Shown: piece after piece, positions 52,109 through 59,492 of the stretch | How positions within the stretch are numbered: the first letter of the stretch is position 1 | How the letters are laid out: each line of letters begins with the position of its first letter | Assembly (NCBI GenBank): GCA_002353295.1 | Contig: DEJG01000008.1 | Location: forward strand, 62,001-126,000 | Direction: 5' to 3' | Length of the DNA stretch: 64,000 nt | From: Prevotella sp. UBA2754 | GTDB taxonomy: Bacteria; Bacteroidota; Bacteroidia; Bacteroidales; Bacteroidaceae | Notes under the pieces: generated by a model | What the model saw: only the letters and a program-made list of their open reading frames with translations | Databases searched by the model: none | Told to the model about the DNA's origin: nothing | Position numbers and translations under genes: made by a program

Positions 52109-54114
52109 TTTCTGAACAACTCAAAAGTGAATTTTGTACCCAAGTTCTTATATTCTAGATTCAGGAAACTTGCAAATATACCAATTGACACGAATCGTGT
52201 GGAAATGCTATATCCTATTTCAGAGTAAGGACGTGTGTGTTGTATGGAAAGCAGACTTAAATAGATGCGTTCTTTCTCAATATGTTTTCCGACAAAAGGC
52301 AGGAATGAACATAAGAGTAGGGGAGACTCATACGAAGAATTGATACGCAGATAATAGTTGGACATGTTGTACCACTGGCTGTTAAGCAATTGGAAATTAC
52401 CAGTCCACTCGTCTTCCCATCCGCCTGGCAGATTTTCATCGCGGAAGTTGGCATAGTCAAGGAAGTAGCTGGTCATTTGATTCGTATACAGACCGAAACC
52501 TCCCTTTAAGTTTATTCTACGTAATCCATTTAACTTGAACTTATGACTTGCGTCAAACTCATATCTTTCATACTCCAACGTAGAACCAAGTATACCTTTA
52601 AAACTTCGTTCGTAGTTGAGTGTAAAGTACGGACCACGGCGCCAAGGACTGACGTGAATCGTGAATGAAGGAGCAAAACTTCGGTAAGTGATGGGTTGTT
52701 TATACTGCTTCATTCCTTCTTCGTTTTTGGCTTTTCTAATATGGTAGACTATACCGGCCTTGACTTCCAACCAGTCATAAGCCACAACATTATTAATGAC
52801 TTTAAAATAATTATCGTCAAAATAGTCAAGTCCCTTGTTTTGATACACTTGGGCACTATCATTGCCATATCGTTCTCGTATTACCTCAATGACACTTGCG
52901 TTTGAAATACGGTTACCATTAGCAACAACGATTTCAGCATACCCGCGACGTTTAGGATTATATGTCATCCGAATGGGTGTATAATGATAGAATTGCTTGA
53001 TTCCGAAATTGTAACCAATCTGCGGTTCAATTGTCAGATAGCGCTTTGCGTTCCAATTGTAACGAAGTCCAAGTTGAATTTTGTAGGACAGGCCTTTACT
53101 CTTTGTATAGCTGACGTACTGAGGATTAAGAATAGGAGAGAGACTCAATGAAGCACCTCCAGCATGTGTGTGTGAACTGGTAACCAACTTATCACCAAAA
53201 TCTATCAGGAAGTCTTCAAAAGTACGTTTTCTTACTATCGTTGTATCTTTATGGGCTTCAGCTTCAAGTTTTTCCTTTCTTTTTCGTTCATCATATTCAT
53301 TGTAGATTTCTTTCTCAAAATCTCTCAACTGAATAGGTCGCAGAGAATCCATCATTTCTCGATTTTCCACATAGTGCAAAGAGTCGGGCAGGGTGGTCTG
53401 GTTATTGAAATTAGCAAGGAAATGCGATGTGATGCGATTCCCCATGAATTTGAAGGTGATGTCTGTCATACATCTTTGCGGAAGCATGGAAGTACCATCT
53501 TCCGTCCCCTGAACTAAATCGACATGAAAATCCACCATATTGAATTCTCCTTCAAATGTGGCATAAATCACTCGTCCCGTATTGGTTTCAACAATAGCAT
53601 ATCCTTTCACCAGCTGCGTGTTTTTCAATTTAGGGCGGAATGAAATCTTTGACAGATTAGTCCCGTCCTGTTCTACTGTATAACGATAATAAATACGATT
53701 GAAACGGTGGAATGGTGACAATATTTTTTCATCGTATATAGTAATGTCGTAGATGTTTGGTGTCAGATATTCCGTAAAAGCATCGCTAATCTGCCTATTG
53801 CTTTGTATGGTGTTACTGATGATTTGCGGATGAAAAGGAAATTCATGCTCTCCTTGTTTTACCATCGTTCCATACATTTCTGAAATGTTTTTGCGATCTC
53901 CCTGAGCTATTGAATATAGAGTAGGGACCAGAAACATGGTGAAATTACGACGATTGGTTTCGACCGTATAGCGCATATATGAATTCAGGCTTCCGCCTTC
54001 TATTTTATGAGCGAAATTACGTCTGAAATTCCATACCTTATTCAGTAGTACGGAATCAGTCTTCGCCTTGGAAAAATTAATGGTGGGCATGAAAATCAAC
54101 ATGCTCACCACCAT
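52102..54114 (-). CDS. DUF5686 family outer-membrane protein
   Basis: A protein of about 670 residues from the ATG at 54114, or 679 from a GTG at 54141. The GTG lies at the predicted transcription start, so the ATG is preferred. A short hydrophobic leader (MVVSMLIFMPTINFSKAKTD) is followed by a soluble domain (about 20-300) with FRRNFAHKIEGGSLNSYMRY. A beta-rich part then resembles an outer-membrane barrel (ALTERNATING aromatic strands, YKIQLGLRYNWNAKRYLTIE, GYSISTRFVSIGIFASFLNL). The gene has no carboxypeptidase-like N-domain. It is the first gene of the unit that continues with addA and addB, an odd pairing. Function is unknown. Confidence 0.78.
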   Translation of the reverse strand: MVVSMLIFMPTINFSKAKTDSVLLNKVWNFRRNFAHKIEGGSLNSYMRYTVETNRRNFTMFLVPTLYSIAQGDRKNISEMYGTMVKQGEHEFPFHPQIISNTIQSNRQISDAFTEYLTPNIYDITIYDEKILSPFHRFNRIYYRYTVEQDGTNLSKISFRPKLKNTQLVKGYAIVETNTGRVIYATFEGEFNMVDFHVDLVQGTEDGTSMLPQRCMTDITFKFMGNRITSHFLANFNNQTTLPDSLHYVENREMMDSLRPIQLRDFEKEIYNEYDERKRKEKLEAEAHKDTTIVRKRTFEDFLIDFGDKLVTSSHTHAGGASLSLSPILNPQYVSYTKSKGLSYKIQLGLRYNWNAKRYLTIEPQIGYNFGIKQFYHYTPIRMTYNPKRRGYAEIVVANGNRISNASVIEVIRERYGNDSAQVYQNKGLDYFDDNYFKVINNVVAYDWLEVKAGIVYHIRKAKNEEGMKQYKQPITYRSFAPSFTIHVSPWRRGPYFTLNYERSFKGILGSTLEYERYEFDASHKFKLNGLRRINLKGGFGLYTNQMTSYFLDYANFRDENLPGGWEDEWTGNFQLLNSQWYNMSNYYLRINSSYESPLLLCSFLPFVGKHIEKERIYLSLLSIQHTRPYSEIGYSISTRFVSIGIFASFLNLEYKNLGTKFTFELFRKW

Positions 54115-54145
54115 AATAATGATATGCGTTATTATCTTCACACCC

Positions 54146-54176
54146 CAAAATTACTCAATAATTTTGAAGTGACAAA
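54146..54176 (-). promoter_or_regulatory. Promoter of the DUF5686-addA-addB operon
   Basis: On minus, TTTG (54176-54173), a 19-base spacer, and TAATTTTG (54153-54146). It is squeezed into the 39 bases after the rpoD stop. An inverted repeat (54146-54153 with 54159-54166) covers the -7 box. Confidence 0.75.
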
Positions 54177-54180
54177 GAAT

Positions 54181-55053
54181 TTAACCTAAATATTTCATCA
54201 AAATACGCGCATTTCCTGATTCACGAAGCTTAGCTATGCTTTTTTCACGAATCTGGCGTACACGCTCACGAGTAAGTCCCAGTCGGTCACCAATTTCTTC
54301 TAATCCTTTCTCATGACAACCGATACCGAAACATTCGCGGATAATTGTAATCTCACGATCTTTCAAAACTTTCTGAAGCACAGTGTTCAATTCCTGTGCC
54401 ATCGACTCATGGTCAACCTGACGGTCCGTACGTGAATCATCGCCACTTGCCATAACATCAAGCATACAATTGTCTTCACCATCCTGGAAAGGTGCATCAA
54501 TCGAAACATGGTGACCGTCAGCCATCAGACTCTGACCAATTTTCTCTTCATCCAGGTTGGTTGCTTCACTTAACTCCGATACGGAGGGATGACGCTGATT
54601 TTCCTGTTCGAATTTATTGATTTCGTGATTTATCTTGTTTAGGCTGCCCACCTGGTTCAATGGTAATCGCACGATACGACTTTGTTCTGCGATAGCCTGC
54701 AGAATACTCTGACGAATCCACCATACTGCATAGCTGATAAACTTAAACCCACGGGTTTCGTCAAATTTTTGTGCGGCCTTAATCAGACCGATGTTACCCT
54801 CGTCAATCAAGTCAGTAAGCGTCAGTCCCTGATGCTGATACTGTTTGGCAACGGATACCACAAATCGCAGATTGGCTGTTACTAATTTGTCTTTGGCGCG
54901 CTCGCCTTCAGGACCGCCTTTACGAATTTTCTGCGCAAGCTCAATTTCCTCGTCAATACTGATCAGCGGTGCGCGTCCAATTTCTACCAGGTACTTGTCC
55001 AGTGCCTCACTTGAGCGATTCGTGATACTCTTTTGAATTTTTAATTGTCTCAT
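54181..55053 (-). CDS. rpoD: RNA polymerase primary sigma factor, short Bacteroidetes type
   Basis: A 290-residue sigma-70 protein without region 1.1, as is normal for the phylum's housekeeping sigma. Seen: region 1.2 (LDKYLVEIGRAPLISIDEEI); regions 2.1-2.4 (VTANLRFVVSVAKQYQHQGL, LIDEGNIGLIKAAQKFDETR, FKFISYAVWWIRQSILQAI); region 3 (LPLNQVGSLNKINHEINKFE); and region 4 helix-turn-helix (LEEIGDRLGLTRERVRQIRE). This is the factor expected to read the TTTG/TAnnTTTG promoters listed here. It has a leader of about 70 bases. Confidence 0.96.
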   Translation of the reverse strand: MRQLKIQKSITNRSSEALDKYLVEIGRAPLISIDEEIELAQKIRKGGPEGERAKDKLVTANLRFVVSVAKQYQHQGLTLTDLIDEGNIGLIKAAQKFDETRGFKFISYAVWWIRQSILQAIAEQSRIVRLPLNQVGSLNKINHEINKFEQENQRHPSVSELSEATNLDEEKIGQSLMADGHHVSIDAPFQDGEDNCMLDVMASGDDSRTDRQVDHESMAQELNTVLQKVLKDREITIIRECFGIGCHEKGLEEIGDRLGLTRERVRQIREKSIAKLRESGNARILMKYLG

Positions 55054-55125
55054 TCTTAATTACCTCTTTTTTCCTTAAATACCTGAAAATCAGGGATGTG
55101 TATTATATAATACCGTAAAACGATG

Positions 55126-55133
55126 CAAAATTA
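55126..55133 (-). promoter_or_regulatory. -7 box of rpoD
   Basis: On minus it reads TAATTTTG, followed by CA. It lies about 70 bases before the ATG. No proper -33 box at the usual spacing. Confidence 0.5.
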
Positions 55134-55241
55134 CAAAAAATATCAATACGTTGTTCTCTTGATACCTATATTTTTCTATTAAATATTGTTAAACAAAATA
55201 CCTTCATAGCCTGTCCTGACAATATTTTATCGATTTATTGT

Positions 55242-55249
55242 TATCTTTG
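55242..55249 (+). promoter_or_regulatory. -7 box of the alcohol dehydrogenase
   Basis: TATCTTTG, about 125 bases before the ATG. No TTTG at 19-21 bases upstream, which leaves it moderate. Confidence 0.45.
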
Positions 55250-55375
55250 TAGCCTAGTGCTGAGAATTCGCTCTGTTATTTTAAATTCATAATCGTCATT
55301 ATGATAAATAGGAAGCAAAAGGATAAGGTACAAAGGGATAAATATTTAAGGAATAAATAAAGAAAAAAAATAGTT

Positions 55376-56560
55376 ATGATTAAGGATTTTAATTTCTATG
55401 CCCCGACTCGTGTAGTGTTTGGAAAAGATTCTGAAAATCAGATTGGGCATTTATTAAAGAACAACGGTGCAAGTCGTGTACTTTTGCATTATGGTGGAGG
55501 TTCGGCTGAGCGGTCTGGATTATTGGATGTCATCAGGAAGCAACTTAGAGACGCGGGACTCCATTTCGTAGAACTGGACGGAGTTGTTCCAAATCCTCTG
55601 CTGAGCAAAGTTTATGAAGGTATTCGTCTTTGTAAACAGGAACAAGTAGATTTTATTTTAGCAGTTGGTGGCGGCAGCGTGATTGATTCAGCCAAAGCTA
55701 TTGGTTATGGCGTTCCCTATGCCGGCGACGTATGGGATTTCTGGGATGGTAAAGCAAAGCCGACAGCCTGTCTTCCTATTGGCGTAGTTTTAACTATTCC
55801 TGCTGCAGGAAGCGAAATGTCTTCCAGTTGTGTGATTACCAAGGACGAAGAACTGCTCAAGCGAGGCGTAAACAGCGATCTGTGCCGTTGTCGCTTTGCC
55901 GTGATGAATCCTGAGCGAACCTATACTTTACCAGCTTATCAGACTGCAGCCGGAGCTACTGATATCATGATGCATACGATGGAACGCTATTTCTCTAATT
56001 ATGAAGACATGACACTCACCGATGCTATCTCCGAGGCACTACTCCGAACGGTCATGGATGCAGCCCGCATCGTGCTCAAAGAGCCCGAAAACTATCGCTA
56101 TCGTGCCCAAATTATGTGGGCAGGATCATTAGCTCACAACGATTTGACAGAATGCGGAACGGAGAAAGATTTTGCAACTCATCGCTTGGAACATGAACTC
56201 AGTGCACTGTTCGGAGTGACTCACGGTGCCGGTCTTGCTGCACTGTGGCCTTCATGGGCACGATATGTTAAAGACAAGCATTTGAGCCGTTTTGTACAGT
56301 TTGCCGTCAATGTGATGGGAGTTACGAACGATTTCACTCATCCAGAAGAAACAGCAGAACAAGGTATCCAGGCTATCGAACGCTTTTATCATGAAATCGG
56401 CATGCCTACAAACCTTACAGAATTGCTTGGAAGAAAAATTACAGACGAAGAAATCGACATATTGGTTGACAAATGTTCACGTGGTGGCACCATCACCGTT
56501 GGAGCGATGGAAGTCCTTGGTCAAAAGGAAATGCGTGACATTTATGAAATGGCGAAGTAG
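55376..56560 (+). CDS. Iron-containing alcohol dehydrogenase, butanol dehydrogenase type
   Basis: A 394-residue group III alcohol dehydrogenase, NAD(P)H-dependent, for aldehyde reduction. The N-terminal Rossmann half starts FYAPTRVVFGKDSENQIG, with LAVGGGSVIDSAKAIGYG for the cofactor. The C-terminal metal domain has AAGATDIMMHTMERYF (Asp and His ligands) and HRLEHELSALFGVTHGAGLA (two further His). The pattern fits the YqhD/BdhA branch. Single gene with a long leader; the stop lies in a hairpin shared with the TRIC gene. Confidence 0.92.
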   Translation: MIKDFNFYAPTRVVFGKDSENQIGHLLKNNGASRVLLHYGGGSAERSGLLDVIRKQLRDAGLHFVELDGVVPNPLLSKVYEGIRLCKQEQVDFILAVGGGSVIDSAKAIGYGVPYAGDVWDFWDGKAKPTACLPIGVVLTIPAAGSEMSSSCVITKDEELLKRGVNSDLCRCRFAVMNPERTYTLPAYQTAAGATDIMMHTMERYFSNYEDMTLTDAISEALLRTVMDAARIVLKEPENYRYRAQIMWAGSLAHNDLTECGTEKDFATHRLEHELSALFGVTHGAGLAALWPSWARYVKDKHLSRFVQFAVNVMGVTNDFTHPEETAEQGIQAIERFYHEIGMPTNLTELLGRKITDEEIDILVDKCSRGGTITVGAMEVLGQKEMRDIYEMAK

Positions 56561-56585
56561 GGGGCAACACTCCCCTACTCGTTTT
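56556..56585 (+). terminator. Terminator after the alcohol dehydrogenase
   Basis: An 8-bp stem (56556-56563 with 56572-56579), an eight-base loop, then five T. The stop codons of both convergent genes lie inside the stem. Confidence 0.75.
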
Positions 56586-57192
56586 TCAGTATTGGCAGTG
56601 AAAGATGATACCTGACTGCCAGAAATCTCATCAAGCAAGTGATAACGAAAGCCGATATAACCGTTACTTCAATAGGCATTCCGAAAACATCTAGAATCCA
56701 GTATGTTATTCCCCCAAGTATAGCAGCCATTGCATAAATCTCCTTATGGAATATCACGGGTTCATTGTTGAGCAGTATGTCACGAATCACACCACCTGCA
56801 GCACCTGTAATACATCCCATAATGATAGCCACCCAATATGGTTGCCCAAACAGAATCGACTTCTGAATACCGGCAATATTAAAGAGCGCCAAACCTAATG
56901 TGTCAAACACAAACCACGTATTATGCAACCCCTCCATATGCTTTGCAAAAACTATGACAAAACACAAGGCTGCAGCCGTACAGATTAGATAGAAAGGATT
57001 GGTCATCCAGAAGGGCGTTGTCCCAAGCATAACGTCACGAATAGTACCACCTCCGATGGCAACCGCCACGCCACAGACATATCCCCCAAACCAGTCGAAA
57101 TGTTTAGCGGCAGCATGTCGAATTCCCGAGATTGCAAAGGCAAAAGTCCCAAGAAATTCTATCAATTGTTGAATGAGTGCATCGTATTCCAT
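56575..57192 (-). CDS. Trimeric intracellular cation channel (TRIC, UPF0126) family protein
   Basis: A 205-residue inner-membrane protein with seven hydrophobic segments in two repeats, each carrying a GGGTIRD or GGVIRD signature (VAIGGGTIRDVMLGTTPFWM; AAGGVIRDILLNNEPVIF). Prokaryotic TRIC proteins conduct K+ or other cations. It directly follows rarA with no spacer, so the two are probably one unit, although nothing links their functions. Confidence 0.88.
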   Translation of the reverse strand: MEYDALIQQLIEFLGTFAFAISGIRHAAAKHFDWFGGYVCGVAVAIGGGTIRDVMLGTTPFWMTNPFYLICTAAALCFVIVFAKHMEGLHNTWFVFDTLGLALFNIAGIQKSILFGQPYWVAIIMGCITGAAGGVIRDILLNNEPVIFHKEIYAMAAILGGITYWILDVFGMPIEVTVISAFVITCLMRFLAVRYHLSLPILKNE

Positions 57193-58470
57193 TTATTTCT
57201 TATACCTTTCTCCCCAATAGTTGATCATACGCTCATACAGTTTTTCTTCAGCGGGCGAATGCTGGGCATGCCATAATCGCTCATTGATAAGAGCATCTGG
57301 CAAATACTGTTGAGGTGTGAAATGACCGGGATAGTCATGCGGATACAGATAGCCATCATGATATCCCAAATCTTTCATCAGTTGTGTTGGTGCATTGCGA
57401 ATAGGCAAAGGAACAGGCTGGTTACCGGTACGCTTCACCAGTTCCAGCGCAGAGTCAATGCCAAGATAGGCTGAATTGCTCTTAGGTGAAGTGGCCAAAT
57501 AGACCGTTGCTTCAGCTAAGGGTATTCTGCCCTCTGGCCATCCTATTTTCTGAACGGCATCAAAGGCTGCATTGGCCAGCAACAGGGCATTGGGATTAGC
57601 CAGTCCAATATCTTCAGAAGCCGATATGACCAATCTGCGGGCAATAAATTTCGGGTCTTCCCCACCCTCTATCATTCGTGCCAACCAATACAGAGCTGCG
57701 TCTGGATCAGACCCTCTGATACTCTTGATGAAGGCCGAGATGATGTCGTAGTGCATTTCTCCGTCTTTATCGTATGCCAACGGATTCTGTTGCAATCGTT
57801 CGGCTACCATTTGGTCAGTGATGATAATGTCATCCTTTTCGCCCGCAGCTTCCACCACCAGTTCCAGGATATTCAGCAGTTTACGCGCATCCCCCCCACT
57901 ATACCTCAGCATAGCCCCCGTTTCTTTCAGTTCTATATGACGTTCTTTCAGAATAACATCCTGTGTAACTGCTCTGTTCAGCAGGTTCATCAGATCGTCT
58001 TTCTCCAGCGATTTCAGTACATATATCTGGCATCTTGACAACAGCGGCCGTATCACTTCAAATGACGGATTCTCGGTTGTCGCTCCAATCAGTGTAACGA
58101 TACCTTTCTCGACAGCCCCCAACAGAGAGTCCTGCTGTGATTTCGAGAACCGGTGTATCTCGTCGATAAACAAAATAGGAGATGCCTCATTAAAGAAGCG
58201 CCCCTTTTGAGCCTTCTCGATTACGTCACGCACGTCCTTCACACCGCTAGTCACAGCAGAAAGCGTGTAGAAAGGCGTTTCCAGACGATGCGCAATAATC
58301 TGTGCCAACGTCGTCTTCCCCACCCCTGGAGGTCCCCATAGGATAAACGAAGAAATACGCCCTGCGTCAATCATTTTACGCAAGACGGCACCTTCGCCCA
58401 CCAAATGTTGCTGTCCGATGTAATCGTCAAGTGTGCGGGGTCTCAACCTTTCTGCTAACGGTTCTGACAT
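57193..58470 (-). CDS. rarA: Replication-associated AAA ATPase RarA
   Basis: A 425-residue clamp-loader-like ATPase acting at stalled forks. Seen: an opening PLAERLRPRTLDDYIGQQHL; Walker A LWGPPGVGKTTLAQIIA; Walker B ILFIDEIHRFSKSQQDSLL; sensor 1 LIGATTENPSF; and a C-terminal oligomerisation part (SDPDAALYWLARMIEGGEDP, LASEDIGLANP-like SASEDIGLANPNAL). Start ATG 58470 lies just after a strong promoter. Confidence 0.95.
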   Translation of the reverse strand: MSEPLAERLRPRTLDDYIGQQHLVGEGAVLRKMIDAGRISSFILWGPPGVGKTTLAQIIAHRLETPFYTLSAVTSGVKDVRDVIEKAQKGRFFNEASPILFIDEIHRFSKSQQDSLLGAVEKGIVTLIGATTENPSFEVIRPLLSRCQIYVLKSLEKDDLMNLLNRAVTQDVILKERHIELKETGAMLRYSGGDARKLLNILELVVEAAGEKDDIIITDQMVAERLQQNPLAYDKDGEMHYDIISAFIKSIRGSDPDAALYWLARMIEGGEDPKFIARRLVISASEDIGLANPNALLLANAAFDAVQKIGWPEGRIPLAEATVYLATSPKSNSAYLGIDSALELVKRTGNQPVPLPIRNAPTQLMKDLGYHDGYLYPHDYPGHFTPQQYLPDALINERLWHAQHSPAEEKLYERMINYWGERYKK

Positions 58471-58481
58471 ATTTTCGACGC

Positions 58482-58512
58482 CAAAGGTAGCACTTTTTAG
58501 GAAATTAACAAA
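58482..58512 (-). promoter_or_regulatory. Promoter of rarA-TRIC operon
   Basis: On minus, TTTG (58512-58509), 19 bases, then TACCTTTG (58489-58482). It is divergent from and close to the promoter of the acidic-tail gene. Confidence 0.8.
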
Positions 58513-58531
58513 AAAAATGTGGCAGAAATAC

Positions 58532-58561
58532 TTGTATTTCGCTTGTTTTACATTATCTTTG
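58532..58561 (+). promoter_or_regulatory. Promoter of the acidic-tail protein gene
   Basis: TTG at 58532-58534, 19 bases, TATCTTTG at 58554-58561. The ATG at 58594 follows 32 bases later. Confidence 0.7.
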
Positions 58562-58593
58562 CAGTCATAAATATCAATAAAGCTTTAAAAGAC

Positions 58594-59457
58594 ATGAAAG
58601 AATCAAAAACAAAGCAATCAAAATCGCAAACGAAATCACAAACAAAGTTGCAGGCAAATTCAGAATTACAACCACAGGCCATAGCCCTGAAGAACCTGAC
58701 CAAGAGCTCGGTTTGGGATATTCAGGAGAATGATGTTTTCAGAATGCTGAACACAGGGCTAAAAGACTCTGAGGTAAAAGAGAATTTCCGTCATTACATT
58801 GACATCATCCGTTCGGCTTTCACGATTGAGGAATTGAAGGGCGAAGTTGCCCAGCTCAAGAAGTCGTACGAGAAACAAGGATATAAAGTCGGTTTTGTCA
58901 CCCTTGACGAGAACACCAAACAACAGTGGGCTATCCGTAAGCGCCCTATCATGCGCGTCACCGATCTCACTTACGAAAATATCCGTCATATCTCCGCCTC
59001 CAAACTGGTTGAGGTGTTGGAACGTAATTTCGGTGGAGGTTGGGATTCGCTGTCCCAGTCTATTCAGGACATCATTGAAAGCGGTTTCGACATTTCTACA
59101 ACCACGTTGCCCAAGGATCGCCTTCACAAGAAAGGTGGTATGTACGAGAAAAAGTTAGCCGATGGATATGAAGTACTTGAAGTAGCCAAGGGTTCCTGGG
59201 TGGAAGCCATTTTTGCCAAGCTCAAGCCCGAGACCATCAAGCCACGCCTAAAGCTAGACGATGACAAGAATGACAGCGATGCCGAAGATGAGGATGCAGA
59301 CGTAGTTGTGGAGGATAACTATGTAAGTCATGATGAAGTCGATGAAATTGATGAAGATGACATGAATGAAGACAACTACCGCACTACATTCGATTTAGGT
59401 ATCGATCCCGACGACGAAGCTGTCGAGCTGTCCGATTACGGTAGCGATGACGAATAA
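58594..59457 (+). CDS. Conserved protein with acidic C-terminal tail
   Basis: 287 residues from ATG 58594; an earlier in-frame start at 58519 would precede the promoter. Three parts: a K/Q/S-rich basic N-terminus (about 1-30); a globular core (about 35-225) including ENIRHISASKLVEVLERNFG and DSLSQSIQDIIESGFDISTT; and a very acidic tail (about 230-287) such as DAEDEDADVVVEDNY. I do not recognise a characterised family; the core seems conserved in Bacteroidales from memory. The build, basic start and acidic end, suggests nucleic-acid or ribosome binding, which is inference. It ends 35 bases before hppA. Confidence 0.75.
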   Translation: MKESKTKQSKSQTKSQTKLQANSELQPQAIALKNLTKSSVWDIQENDVFRMLNTGLKDSEVKENFRHYIDIIRSAFTIEELKGEVAQLKKSYEKQGYKVGFVTLDENTKQQWAIRKRPIMRVTDLTYENIRHISASKLVEVLERNFGGGWDSLSQSIQDIIESGFDISTTTLPKDRLHKKGGMYEKKLADGYEVLEVAKGSWVEAIFAKLKPETIKPRLKLDDDKNDSDAEDEDADVVVEDNYVSHDEVDEIDEDDMNEDNYRTTFDLGIDPDDEAVELSDYGSDDE

Positions 59458-59492
59458 ATTAGAGAGAAAAACTTATTTATCAATTAGTTAGT

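Larger units (their letters stand above)
55054..55375. other. Divergent spacer between rpoD and the alcohol dehydrogenase
   Basis: The 322-base spacer has no supported gene. It holds both promoters, a 12-base palindrome TATTATATAATA at 55101-55112, and a small hairpin CCTGA/TCAGG at 55082-55094 in the rpoD leader. The dehydrogenase leader is about 120 bases long with many A and T. Confidence 0.6.
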
